A stretch of DNA of 64,000 bases, taken from NCBI GenBank assembly GCA_016901395.1, contig JAEAMQ010000002.1, positions 1-64,000 on the forward strand, read 5' to 3'. Position 1 is the first letter of the stretch. Each line of letters starts with the position of its first letter. The notes under the pieces were generated by a model. It had not been told where the DNA came from. It saw nothing but the letters and a program-made list of their open reading frames with translations, and did no database searches. Position numbers and translations under genes: made by a program. Of this stretch, positions 9,117 through 18,197 are shown one piece after another. The stretch is from Prevotella sp. (lineage in GTDB: Bacteria; Bacteroidota; Bacteroidia; Bacteroidales; Bacteroidaceae).

Positions 9117-11588
9117 ATGACCTTTTCTAAACGACTTGTTTTTCTTATGGGCCTATGTGTAGGTACCTTGTCGGCCTTTGCCCAATACAAACTTTGGTAT
9201 GACACCCCCGCTCAGGTATGGACTGATGCCCTTCCACTGGGTAACGGTAGGCTGGGCGCCATGGTCTATGGCGTGCCTTCGGCCGAGCATATCCAGCTGA
9301 ACGAGGAGACCATCTGGACCGGACAGCCCAACAAGAACGCCAATCCAGCTGCCCTGGAGGCCATTCCTGTGATTCAGAAACTGCTCTTTGAGGGACACTA
9401 TCGCCAGGCACAAGACATGGCTTCGGCAAAGGTTATGTCGGCCACCAACTGGGGCATGGCCTATCAGACCTTCGGCGACGTGTATATTTCTACACCACAG
9501 ACCACAGGCTACACCGACTACCGACGCGAGCTGAGCCTCGACTCGGCCCTGGCTGTGACCACTTATACCGTCGACGGCGTGCGCTATCGGCGCGAGGTGA
9601 TAACCTCACTGGCCGACAATGTGGTGACCATCCGGCTTACGGCATCGCGCCCCGGAAAGATCACCTTCGATGCTCACTTTGCCACTCCCCAGCCCGATGT
9701 CATCATCAAGAGCCAGGGCGACGAGGCCACACTCGAGGGGGTAGGCGGCTCGCTCGAGGGCTGTAAGGGTAAGGTGAAGTTCATGGGGCGCATGGCCTGC
9801 ACCACCATGACAGGGGGACAGCAAAAGGCAGCCACCTCGCGCGACGGCATCATCAGTGTGAACGGGGCCGACGAGGCTATCATCTATATATCCATCGCCA
9901 CCAATTTCGTGAACTATAAAGACATATCGGGCGATGAGCAGGCACGGTCAGAAGACTATCTGCGACAGGCCATGGGGCACGACTACGCTCAGAGCCGCGC
10001 GGCCCACGTCAGCAAGTTCAGGAGCTTCATGGGGCGCACATCGCTCTATCTGGGTGACGATCTCTATCCCCAGATGCCCACCGACCAGCGTATTCTCCAC
10101 TTTGCCAACCACGATGACAACTGGCTTGTGGCCACTTATTTCACCTTTGGCCGCTATCTGCTCATCTGCTCCTCGCAGCCCGGTGGGCAGGCCGCCAACC
10201 TGCAGGGCATCTGGAATGACAAGCTCACCCCGTCGTGGGATAGTAAATACACCACCAATATCAATCTGGAGATGAACTATTGGCCGGCCGAAGTAACCCG
10301 CTTGACAGACCTTAACGAGCCCCTTTTCCGCCTCATCCATGAGGTGAGCGAGACAGGCGCCGAGTCGGCTCGTGTGATGTATGGCAAAGAAGGCTGGGTA
10401 ACCCATCACAATACCGACATCTGGCGGGTGACGGGCGGCATCGATCATGCCACGAGTGGCATGTGGATGACCTGCGGGGCTTGGCTCAGTGCCCATCTTT
10501 GGCAGCACTATCTCTATACCGGCGACCGCCAGTTTCTGGCCCAGGCCTACCCCATCATGAAAGGGGCGGCACGCTTTCTTGACGGCATGCTCATCGCCGA
10601 ACCCGAACATGGCTGGCTGGTTATCTCGCCCACAGTGTCGCCGGAGAACAGCCATCCGTCGCCCGACGGCAACATTGCCATCACTTACGGGTCGACGATG
10701 GACAACCAACTGATCTACGAACTCTTCCATAACGTCATAGCCGCAAGCAAGGCATTGGGCGTGGATAAAGACCTCGACAGTTACTATACCGGGCGCCTTG
10801 CCAAGATGGCACCCCTGCAAATCGGCCGCTGGGGCCAGCTGCAGGAATGGATCAACGACTGGGATAACCCCGACGATACCCACCGCCACGTGAGCCATCT
10901 CTATGGACTCTTCCCTGGTGGGCAGATTTCTCCCTACCGCACCCCACAGATCTTTGATGCCGCCCGCACCTCACTCATCCATCGGGGCGACCCCTCCACA
11001 GGGTGGTCGATGGGGTGGAAGGTGTGTCTGTGGGCACGTCTGCTCGACGGCAACCATGCCTATAAGCTCATCCACAACCAGCTCACGCTCACCGAAGACC
11101 GCTTCGTGGCTTATGGCACCAACAAGAAAAGTGGCGGCACTTACCGCAATCTGTTCGATGCCCACCCACCTTTCCAGATTGATGGCAACTTCGGTTGTAC
11201 GGCTGGTATCGCCGAAATGCTCATGCAGAGCCATGACGGCTGCGTGGCCTTGCTGCCCGCCCTGCCCGATGCCTGGGCCACCGGAGAGGTGAAAGGACTG
11301 ATGGCCCGCGGCGGCTTCGAGATTCAAGACATGGCCTGGCGCGATGGCAAGCTCACGCGTCTGGTGGTGCGCTCCACGGTGGGTGGTAACCTTCGCCTGC
11401 GTCTCAACGCCCCCGTCAAGGGACTGAAGAAGGCCAGTGGCGTCAACCCCAACCCGCTCTTTGCCCTCTATACCAGCCAACCTGTGCTCAATCATGCCCA
11501 GGTGAAGCTCAACGATGTGACCCTGCCCCACACCTATCTCTATGATGTGGCGACAAAAGCAGGACAAGTCATAACCCTCATTCATTGA
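9117..11588 (+). CDS. GH95 alpha-L-fucosidase / alpha-L-galactosidase
   Basis: Exported enzyme of 823 residues. The ATG at 9117 gives a good signal peptide (MTFSKRLVFLMGLCVGTLSAFAQ); an upstream GTG at 9060 adds 19 residues before it. The N-terminal beta-sandwich opens with YDTPAQVWTDALPLGNGRLGAMVYG, here recognisable by its WTDALPLGNGRLGAM segment, followed by the LNEETIWTG motif. The alpha/alpha barrel holds the family motifs NINLEMNYWPAE, SPENSHPS and FQIDGNFG, which carry the known Asn, Glu and Asp catalytic residues of GH95. Family members release alpha-1,2-fucose or alpha-L-galactose. In the RG-II pathway a GH95 removes L-galactose from side chain A, which would fit this locus. It is the first gene of the plus-strand enzyme operon. 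Confidence 0.93.
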   Translation: MTFSKRLVFLMGLCVGTLSAFAQYKLWYDTPAQVWTDALPLGNGRLGAMVYGVPSAEHIQLNEETIWTGQPNKNANPAALEAIPVIQKLLFEGHYRQAQDMASAKVMSATNWGMAYQTFGDVYISTPQTTGYTDYRRELSLDSALAVTTYTVDGVRYRREVITSLADNVVTIRLTASRPGKITFDAHFATPQPDVIIKSQGDEATLEGVGGSLEGCKGKVKFMGRMACTTMTGGQQKAATSRDGIISVNGADEAIIYISIATNFVNYKDISGDEQARSEDYLRQAMGHDYAQSRAAHVSKFRSFMGRTSLYLGDDLYPQMPTDQRILHFANHDDNWLVATYFTFGRYLLICSSQPGGQAANLQGIWNDKLTPSWDSKYTTNINLEMNYWPAEVTRLTDLNEPLFRLIHEVSETGAESARVMYGKEGWVTHHNTDIWRVTGGIDHATSGMWMTCGAWLSAHLWQHYLYTGDRQFLAQAYPIMKGAARFLDGMLIAEPEHGWLVISPTVSPENSHPSPDGNIAITYGSTMDNQLIYELFHNVIAASKALGVDKDLDSYYTGRLAKMAPLQIGRWGQLQEWINDWDNPDDTHRHVSHLYGLFPGGQISPYRTPQIFDAARTSLIHRGDPSTGWSMGWKVCLWARLLDGNHAYKLIHNQLTLTEDRFVAYGTNKKSGGTYRNLFDAHPPFQIDGNFGCTAGIAEMLMQSHDGCVALLPALPDAWATGEVKGLMARGGFEIQDMAWRDGKLTRLVVRSTVGGNLRLRLNAPVKGLKKASGVNPNPLFALYTSQPVLNHAQVKLNDVTLPHTYLYDVATKAGQVITLIH

Positions 11589-11613
11589 TGATTCTCACCC
11601 AAAACAAGTCTGT

Positions 11614-14600
11614 ATGCACCGCATCCTCCAATCCTTCTTTCTTCTTCTGGCACTGACCTTACCGGCTCAGGCCGCCGGTATTACCGTCACTTCGCCCCAG
11701 GTAGAGCACCTCACCGAACCGCTGGGCATTGATGTCACCACCCCCCACTTCTCGTGGAAGCTCACTTCTGCCAAGCGCGAGGTGGTGCAGACGGGGTATG
11801 AGTTGCTCGTGGCCTCGACCGAAGAGCGCCTGAACCGCGACCAGGGCGACCTGTGGAGCACGGGGCTGGTGGCCTCGGACGCACAGCTGTGGATAGCCTA
11901 CGGCGGACAGCCTCTGGTCTCTAACCAACAGGCTTACTGGAAGGTGCGCGTCACCACCAACCGCGGACGCTCGGCATGGAGCCAGCCCCAGCGGTTTGGC
12001 ATGGGCCTGCTGGGCGAGACCCGTTGGCAGGGACGCTGGATTGGTCTTGAGGAACTGCAGCCCAGCGAGTGCCGCGGCATCCACCCCCGGCTGGCCGCAC
12101 GTTATCTGCGACGCGAGTTCAAGGCCGCCTCAGCGGTCAAGCGGGCCATGGCCTACGTGGCTGGATTCGGGCTCTACGAGCTGTTCATCAACGGGCAGAA
12201 GGTGGGGGGCAACCAGGTGCTGGCACCCCTTCCCACCGACTATCGCAAGACCATCCTCTACAACACCTACGACGTGACCTCGCTGTTGACCGCCAACAAT
12301 GCCGTGGGCATCACGCTGGCAGCCGGCCGGGTGTTCCCCATGCGTCAGGAGAAATATTACAAAGCACCGGTGTTCGGATTGCCGAAATGCCGCATCAACA
12401 TCATCGTGGAATACACAGACGGCCGCAAGGAGACCTGGAGCACCGACGAAAAGTGGAAGGTTACGGCGCAAGGACCCGTTCGCAACACCAACGAATATGA
12501 CGGTGAGGAGGTGGATGCCCGCCTGAAGATGGCTGGATGGACCACCGTGGGCTATGACGACAGCGCATGGCAGCCGGCCGACCGTGCGAGCATTCCCGAC
12601 GGCACGCTCTGTGCCCAGATGGCTCCGCCCATGCGTGAGACGCCCTTCGGCAAGCCCCAGAGCATGACACGCCATGGCAAAGACGGTCTGATTCTCGACT
12701 TCGGACAGAATATGGCCGGATGGATCGGGCTGTATATCACCGGCCACAAGGGAGACACCATACGGGTGAAGTATGCCGAACGGCTCAACGCCGACGGCTC
12801 GCTCTACCGCGACAACCTGCGCAACGCCCTGTCAGAAGACATCTATGTGTGCGACGGCACGGAGCAACGCACATTCTGGAAACCCTCTTTCGTATACCAT
12901 GGCTTCCGCTATGCCGAGGTGACCGGATTGAAAAAGGCCACCCATGACGACTTTATGGCCTACACCGTGAACGACGACATGGAGCAGACAAGCCGTTTCG
13001 AGACGTCGGATACCTTATTAAATAAGATATGGAAAAACGCCTTGTGGGGCATCAAGAGCAACTATAAGGGCATGCCCGTGGACTGTCCGCAGCGCAACGA
13101 GCGCCAACCGTGGCTCGGCGACCGCACCATGGGCAGCCTGGGCGAGAGCTTCATGTTCGACAACGAGCGCCTCTACACCAAGTGGATGCGCGACATCTGC
13201 GAGTCGCAACGGTCGGACGGATGTATACCCGACGTGGCCCCGGCATTCTGGAACTACTATTCAGACAACATGACCTGGCCCGCAGCCCTGCCCTTCGGCT
13301 GCGACATGCTCTACCGTCAGTATGGCAATCTGCAGCCCCTCGTCGATGCCTATCCGACCATCAAGAAATGGATGGATCACATGCTCCAGACCTACACGCG
13401 CGACGGTATCATCACCAAGGACAAATACGGCGACTGGTGCATACCACCCGAGAAGCTCAACATCACCCACAGCGCCGACCCCACGCGCCAGACTGACGGT
13501 ACGCTGATTGCCACGACCTACGGGGTACGCGTGATGCAACTCATGGAGAAATTCGCCACCTTGCAGCATCTCAGCCAGGATGCCGCCCTGTGGAAAGACC
13601 GCTATACGGCCATGACCGAGGCCTTCAACCGCCGCTTTCTCACCGTCAGGCGAGGCACCTCGCCCCGTCCGGGTCATGTGCTCTATCCCGACAGCGTGTA
13701 CTATGGCAACAACACCGCCACGGCCAACCTGCTGCCGCTGGCCTTCGGCATCGTGCCCGACAGCGTGAAAGAGGAGGTGGTGAAGAACGTGGTGCGCAAC
13801 ATTATCACCGTGGGCGACGGACATGTGACCTGCGGTGTCATCGGCATCAGCTGGATCATGCGGGGCCTTTCAGACCATGGCTACTCGGATGTGGCATGGA
13901 TGCTGGCCACCAACAGCACCTACCCCTCATGGGGCTACATGGCCAATAATGGCGCTACCACCATCTGGGAGCTTTGGAATGGCGACAAGGCCGATCCCTC
14001 GATGAACTCGGGCAACCACGTCATGCTGCTCGGCGACCTGCTCACATGGTGCTATCAGTATGTGGGTGGCATCCGACAGACCGACCAGAGCGTGGCCTAC
14101 AAGCATCTGGTGCTGAGCCCCGACTTCTCCATTCCCGACTGTTTCCACACCAACACCTCTTATACCACCCCCTATGGAACGGTGGTGAGCAACTGGAAGA
14201 AAGACGGCCGACGGGTGCATTGGGAAGTAGAGATACCGGCCAACACCGATGCCGTGGTCGTCTTCCCCGACAGCACACGCCGCCAACTGGGCAGTGGGAG
14301 CTATACTTTCGACGTGGAGATGCCGATGAGCAACCCCGCCGTGCTGGAAGAAAGCTTCCTCTACGACTATGCCCCCTTCCCCCAGGCTCATGCCTCGACC
14401 ATCACCGAGCTGAAGAATGGCGACCTGCTGGCAGCCTATTTCGGTGGTACCAAGGAGAAGAATCCTGACGTTTGCATCTGGGTGAGCCGCAAGGCCAAGG
14501 GCGCTGACCGCTGGGAGACTCCCATCATGGCCGGTGACGGCACCGACGACTACCTGCATCAGTCCCTGAGCAGCACGGCCCAGCCCCGTCAGGCCTGCTG

Positions 14601-15369
14601 GAATCCGGTGCTCTTCACCATGCCCGACGGCGAGGTGTGGCTGTTTTATAAGATCGCCGCCGAGATAAGCGACTGGCAGGGATGGGTGGTGAAGTCGAAA
14701 GACGGAGGCCGTACCTGGAGCAAGCGCGAGATGCTGCCCAAGGGCTTTATCGGCCCGGTGAAGAACAAACCCGTGCTCGTGGGCAACCGCCTGATATGCG
14801 GATCGAGCACCGAAGGCGACTGGTGGCGGTTTCATGTAGAGATCTATGACCTGGCCACCCGGACGTGGAAGTATGTTGGTCCCATCGAGGCCGACAGTGC
14901 TTTGCAGACCGACGACGAGAAGATGCACCCCATACGCTGCATCCAGCCAAGCATACTGCAGCTGCGCGATGGCCGGCTGATGGTGCTGATGCGCACCCAC
15001 AACGGCAAACTGGCCAAGTCGTACAGTAGTGATCAGGGCGACACCTGGAGCCGGGTGGAGCTCTCTGAGGTGGAGAACAACCAGAGCGGCACCGACGCCG
15101 TGACGCTGAAAGATGGCCGACAGGTGCTCATCTACAACAACTTCGAGACGCTCATGGGCACCAAGAAAGGGCCGCGCACACCGCTGAGTCTGGCCGTCAG
15201 CGACGACGGCGAGCACTGGCACCACGCCCTCACCCTTGAGGACAGCCCCATCAGCCAGTATTCTTATCCTGCCATCATACAGGGTCGGGACGGCAACCTC
15301 TATTGCACCTACACCTGGCGACGCGAGCGCGTGGCCTTCAAGAAAATCAATTTAAAACTCCTGAAATGA
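11614..15369 (+). CDS. GH78 alpha-L-rhamnosidase fused to a sialidase-like propeller
   Basis: Two-enzyme fusion of 1251 residues with signal peptide MHRILQSFFLLLALTLPAQA. Residues about 25-900 are a complete GH78: N-terminal sandwich domains, the motif DCPQRNERQPWLGD with the general-acid Glu, and TIWELWNGDKADP with the base Glu. Residues about 912-1251 form a sialidase-like six-bladed propeller with three Asp boxes (SKDGGRTW, SSDQGDTW, SDDGEHW). The first arginine of the sialidase triad is not seen; the equivalent strand reads HASTITEL, so true sialidase activity is unlikely. Rhamnosidase activity on terminal alpha-rhamnose is well supported; the second domain's substrate is unknown. The stop codon overlaps the next start (ATGA), implying translational coupling. 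Confidence 0.92.
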   Translation: MHRILQSFFLLLALTLPAQAAGITVTSPQVEHLTEPLGIDVTTPHFSWKLTSAKREVVQTGYELLVASTEERLNRDQGDLWSTGLVASDAQLWIAYGGQPLVSNQQAYWKVRVTTNRGRSAWSQPQRFGMGLLGETRWQGRWIGLEELQPSECRGIHPRLAARYLRREFKAASAVKRAMAYVAGFGLYELFINGQKVGGNQVLAPLPTDYRKTILYNTYDVTSLLTANNAVGITLAAGRVFPMRQEKYYKAPVFGLPKCRINIIVEYTDGRKETWSTDEKWKVTAQGPVRNTNEYDGEEVDARLKMAGWTTVGYDDSAWQPADRASIPDGTLCAQMAPPMRETPFGKPQSMTRHGKDGLILDFGQNMAGWIGLYITGHKGDTIRVKYAERLNADGSLYRDNLRNALSEDIYVCDGTEQRTFWKPSFVYHGFRYAEVTGLKKATHDDFMAYTVNDDMEQTSRFETSDTLLNKIWKNALWGIKSNYKGMPVDCPQRNERQPWLGDRTMGSLGESFMFDNERLYTKWMRDICESQRSDGCIPDVAPAFWNYYSDNMTWPAALPFGCDMLYRQYGNLQPLVDAYPTIKKWMDHMLQTYTRDGIITKDKYGDWCIPPEKLNITHSADPTRQTDGTLIATTYGVRVMQLMEKFATLQHLSQDAALWKDRYTAMTEAFNRRFLTVRRGTSPRPGHVLYPDSVYYGNNTATANLLPLAFGIVPDSVKEEVVKNVVRNIITVGDGHVTCGVIGISWIMRGLSDHGYSDVAWMLATNSTYPSWGYMANNGATTIWELWNGDKADPSMNSGNHVMLLGDLLTWCYQYVGGIRQTDQSVAYKHLVLSPDFSIPDCFHTNTSYTTPYGTVVSNWKKDGRRVHWEVEIPANTDAVVVFPDSTRRQLGSGSYTFDVEMPMSNPAVLEESFLYDYAPFPQAHASTITELKNGDLLAAYFGGTKEKNPDVCIWVSRKAKGADRWETPIMAGDGTDDYLHQSLSSTAQPRQACWNPVLFTMPDGEVWLFYKIAAEISDWQGWVVKSKDGGRTWSKREMLPKGFIGPVKNKPVLVGNRLICGSSTEGDWWRFHVEIYDLATRTWKYVGPIEADSALQTDDEKMHPIRCIQPSILQLRDGRLMVLMRTHNGKLAKSYSSDQGDTWSRVELSEVENNQSGTDAVTLKDGRQVLIYNNFETLMGTKKGPRTPLSLAVSDDGEHWHHALTLEDSPISQYSYPAIIQGRDGNLYCTYTWRRERVAFKKINLKLLK

Positions 15370-18035
15370 GATTATACAGAAGCTTATCCTCCCTCTTCCT
15401 GCTCACCGTGTGCCTGCTGTCACAGGCACAGACGGTGGGCATCACCACCACCGGACAGGTATCTGCGCGCGAACGCTTTGCCGCCGAATACCTGCAAAAG
15501 AAACTTTCGGCCCTGGGCTACCGCGTAAACCCTAGCAGTAAGCGTGGCGACTACCGCATCCAGCTATCGCAGACCACCGACACCACGGGGCTGAAACGGG
15601 AAGGATTCACCATCGAGCGCAAGGGAAAGCGCATCCGTGTGGTGGGCAACGACGGCACGGGGATGATCTATGGCTGCAACGAGATTGCTGAATATGCCCG
15701 CCGCCACAAGTCGCTCGACCTGCCCACAACCCTGAGTGACGCCCCTGAGATGGTGCTCCGCGGTGCCTGTGTGGGCCTGCAGAAGACCACCTACCTGCCC
15801 GGCCACGGCGTATACGAATACCCTTACACCCCCGACAACTTTCCCTGGTTCTACGATAAGCAGCAATGGATCAGGTATCTCGACATGCTGGTGGATAACC
15901 GCATGAACTCGCTCTACCTGTGGAATGGGCACCCCTTTGCCTCACTCGTGCGACTGAAAGATTATCCCTTTGCCGTGGAAGTGGACAGCACGACGTTCAG
16001 GAAGAACGAGGAGATGTTCTCGTTTCTCACCCACGAGGCCGACAAGCGGGGCATCTTTGTTATCCAGATGTTCTACAACATCATCCTGAGCAAGCCCTTT
16101 GCCGACCATTACGGCATCAAGACCCAGGACCGCAACCGCCCCATCACACCGCTGGTGAGCGACTATACGCGCAAGAGCATTGCCGCCTTTATCGAGAAAT
16201 ACCCCAACGTGGGACTTCTGGTGTGTCTCGGCGAGGCCATGAACACCTACGAGGACGACCGCGACTGGTTCACCCAGACCATCATTCCCGGCGTGAAAGA
16301 CGGGCTGAGGGCACTGGGGCGCACCGACGAGCCGCCCTTGCTGCTACGCGCCCACGACACCGACTGCAAGATGGTGATGGATGCCGCGCTGCCCCTCTAC
16401 CGCAATCTCTACACCATGCACAAGTACAACGGCGAGTCGCTGACCACCTATGAGCCCCGCGGGCCCTGGTCGCAGATACACCAAGACCTGGCTGCCCTCG
16501 GCTCCACCCACATCGAGAACGTGCACATACTGGCCAACCTGGAGCCCTGGCGATGGTCGTCGCCCGACTTCGTTCAGAAGGCCGTAAAGGCCATGCACGA
16601 CGTGCATCATGCCAACGCCCTGCACCTCTATCCCCAGGCCTCCTACTGGGATTGGCCCTATACGGCCGACAAGCTGCCCGACGGAGGGCGCGAGAACCAG
16701 CTCGACCGCGACTGGATGTGGTATCAGACCTGGGGGCGCTATGCCTGGAACTGCCGCCGCGACAGAACCGACGAGGTGGTATTCTGGGACCAGACGCTCG
16801 ACGATTACTACGGACCCCACACGGGCGATAATATTCGCGAGGCCTATGAGGAGAGCGGCGAGATAGCCCCAAAGCTGCTGCGACGCTTCGGCATCACCGA
16901 GGGAAACCGCCAGACGCTGCTCCTGGGCATGTTTATGAGTCAGCTGGTGAATCCCTATAAATACACCATCTACCCCGGATTCTACGAGAGTTGCGGCCCC
17001 GAGGGCGAGAAGCTCATCGAGTATGTGGAGAAAGAATGGACTCACCAGGCTCACCAAGGCGAGCTACCCCTCGACATCGTGGCGCAGACACAGGCCCACG
17101 GCGACCGTGCCGTGGCAGCCATAGATGCCGTGGCCGACAAGGTGACGGCCCACCAAACGGAGTTCAGCCGGCTGCGCAACGACATGCACTGCTACCGCGA
17201 ATTTGCCTATGCCTTCGGCTGGAAAGTGAAGGCTGCGCAACACATACTGAACTACAAATGGGGCAAAGACATAAACGAGCTGGAGGCGGCCGTGCCCCTG
17301 CTGGAGCAGAGTCTGGACCACTACCGACGGCTGGTGGACCTCACGCGCGACACCTATCTCTATGCCAACAGCATGCAGACAGCGCAGCGCCGCATACCCA
17401 TTGGTGGCGACGGAGGGCACAACAAGCACTGGGCCGAACTGCTGCCCCACTATGAGCAGGAGCTGGCCAACCTGAAAAAGAACATCGCCCTGCTGAAGTC
17501 GAAAGGTCATCCTGTGGCCGACGAAGCCACAATCCGCCCACTCCACCCTGCCCGGGTGACCCTGGGCAACGGCCTGCGCACCGTGAAGCTGGCCAAGGGC
17601 GTGCGACTGTTCAGCGACATGGACAGCGTGGTCACGGCCTATGCTCCCGAACTGGAGGGCATGCAGGCCTGCGTGCTGTCAAGCCGGCAACAGCGCAGCG
17701 AGGGCACCAGCATCGAGATTGCCACCGACAAGCCGGTGCAGTTGCTGGTGGGCTACTTCCGCGATGACCAGAAGAAATATGCCCAGGGCCCCAAACTCGA
17801 GGTGGATGCCTCGGCCAACGACTATGGCCAGGCCGAGCCCGTGCTCACCTCGGCCATCCGCATCGACGGCATGCCGCAGGTGAACGTCCATGCCTATCAC
17901 TTCGCGGCAGGCCGCCACACCCTCCTGCTGCCCAAGGGATTCCTGCTCGTTCTGGGCTCCACCGCTGATGCCATCACGCCCCACGAGGTGGGACTGTCGG
18001 GCACCGACAAGGCCATCGACTGGCTATTTTATTAA
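15366..18035 (+). CDS. GH138-like alpha-galacturonidase (probable)
   Basis: Exported protein of 889 residues with signal MRLYRSLSSLFLLTVCLLSQAQ. The start at 15366 overlaps the previous stop; the frame open from 15303 is not used. Residues 25-130 look like the alpha/beta domain that precedes GH20 and GH67 barrels (RFAAEYLQKKLSALGY, NDGTGMIYGCNEIAEY). A TIM barrel follows, with acidic candidates Glu290 (VCLGEAMN) and Glu357 (KYNGES). As I recall, the characterised GH138 enzyme uses Glu294 and Glu361, the same 67-residue spacing, and GH138 removes alpha-galacturonate from RG-II chain A. The C-terminal third is helical then beta-rich. If not GH138, it is an unassigned glycosidase of the GH20/67/115 type. 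Confidence 0.68.
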   Translation: MRLYRSLSSLFLLTVCLLSQAQTVGITTTGQVSARERFAAEYLQKKLSALGYRVNPSSKRGDYRIQLSQTTDTTGLKREGFTIERKGKRIRVVGNDGTGMIYGCNEIAEYARRHKSLDLPTTLSDAPEMVLRGACVGLQKTTYLPGHGVYEYPYTPDNFPWFYDKQQWIRYLDMLVDNRMNSLYLWNGHPFASLVRLKDYPFAVEVDSTTFRKNEEMFSFLTHEADKRGIFVIQMFYNIILSKPFADHYGIKTQDRNRPITPLVSDYTRKSIAAFIEKYPNVGLLVCLGEAMNTYEDDRDWFTQTIIPGVKDGLRALGRTDEPPLLLRAHDTDCKMVMDAALPLYRNLYTMHKYNGESLTTYEPRGPWSQIHQDLAALGSTHIENVHILANLEPWRWSSPDFVQKAVKAMHDVHHANALHLYPQASYWDWPYTADKLPDGGRENQLDRDWMWYQTWGRYAWNCRRDRTDEVVFWDQTLDDYYGPHTGDNIREAYEESGEIAPKLLRRFGITEGNRQTLLLGMFMSQLVNPYKYTIYPGFYESCGPEGEKLIEYVEKEWTHQAHQGELPLDIVAQTQAHGDRAVAAIDAVADKVTAHQTEFSRLRNDMHCYREFAYAFGWKVKAAQHILNYKWGKDINELEAAVPLLEQSLDHYRRLVDLTRDTYLYANSMQTAQRRIPIGGDGGHNKHWAELLPHYEQELANLKKNIALLKSKGHPVADEATIRPLHPARVTLGNGLRTVKLAKGVRLFSDMDSVVTAYAPELEGMQACVLSSRQQRSEGTSIEIATDKPVQLLVGYFRDDQKKYAQGPKLEVDASANDYGQAEPVLTSAIRIDGMPQVNVHAYHFAAGRHTLLLPKGFLLVLGSTADAITPHEVGLSGTDKAIDWLFY

Positions 18036-18101
18036 CTATTGAATGAAAAAAAGTGATGCCGCGAGCCTGTGTGAAGGATGCTTTGGACTGGCAAAACCCA
18101 T

Positions 18102-18120
18102 TGCCTGGCAGCACCAGGCA
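18102..18120 (+). other. 7-bp stem-loop between genes
   Basis: TGCCTGG-CAGCA-CCAGGCA forms a perfect 7-bp stem with a 5-base loop in the 162-base gap between the GH138-like gene and the next GH2 gene. No T run follows, so it is not a typical terminator; it could mark RNA processing or protect one end of a transcript. Confidence 0.4.
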
Positions 18121-18197
18121 CCGAAACACATGCCCATATCATGGCTCCGGCACACGCATTCACCCCTTATCACCCTGTCTAAAACCCATTATCGCTC

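Noticed and set aside
13927..15225. Long minus-strand frame (432 codons) opposite the GH78 fusion, and similar ones at 18498-19706 and 22629-23996
   Set aside because: They lie in GC-rich genes on the opposite strand, have low-complexity translations with no domain, and match the reading frame of third-position G/C; the plus-strand genes are clearly coding.
14326..15369. True sialidase activity of the fusion's second half
   Set aside because: Asp boxes are present but the first arginine of the triad is missing, so sialic acid is not a supported substrate.
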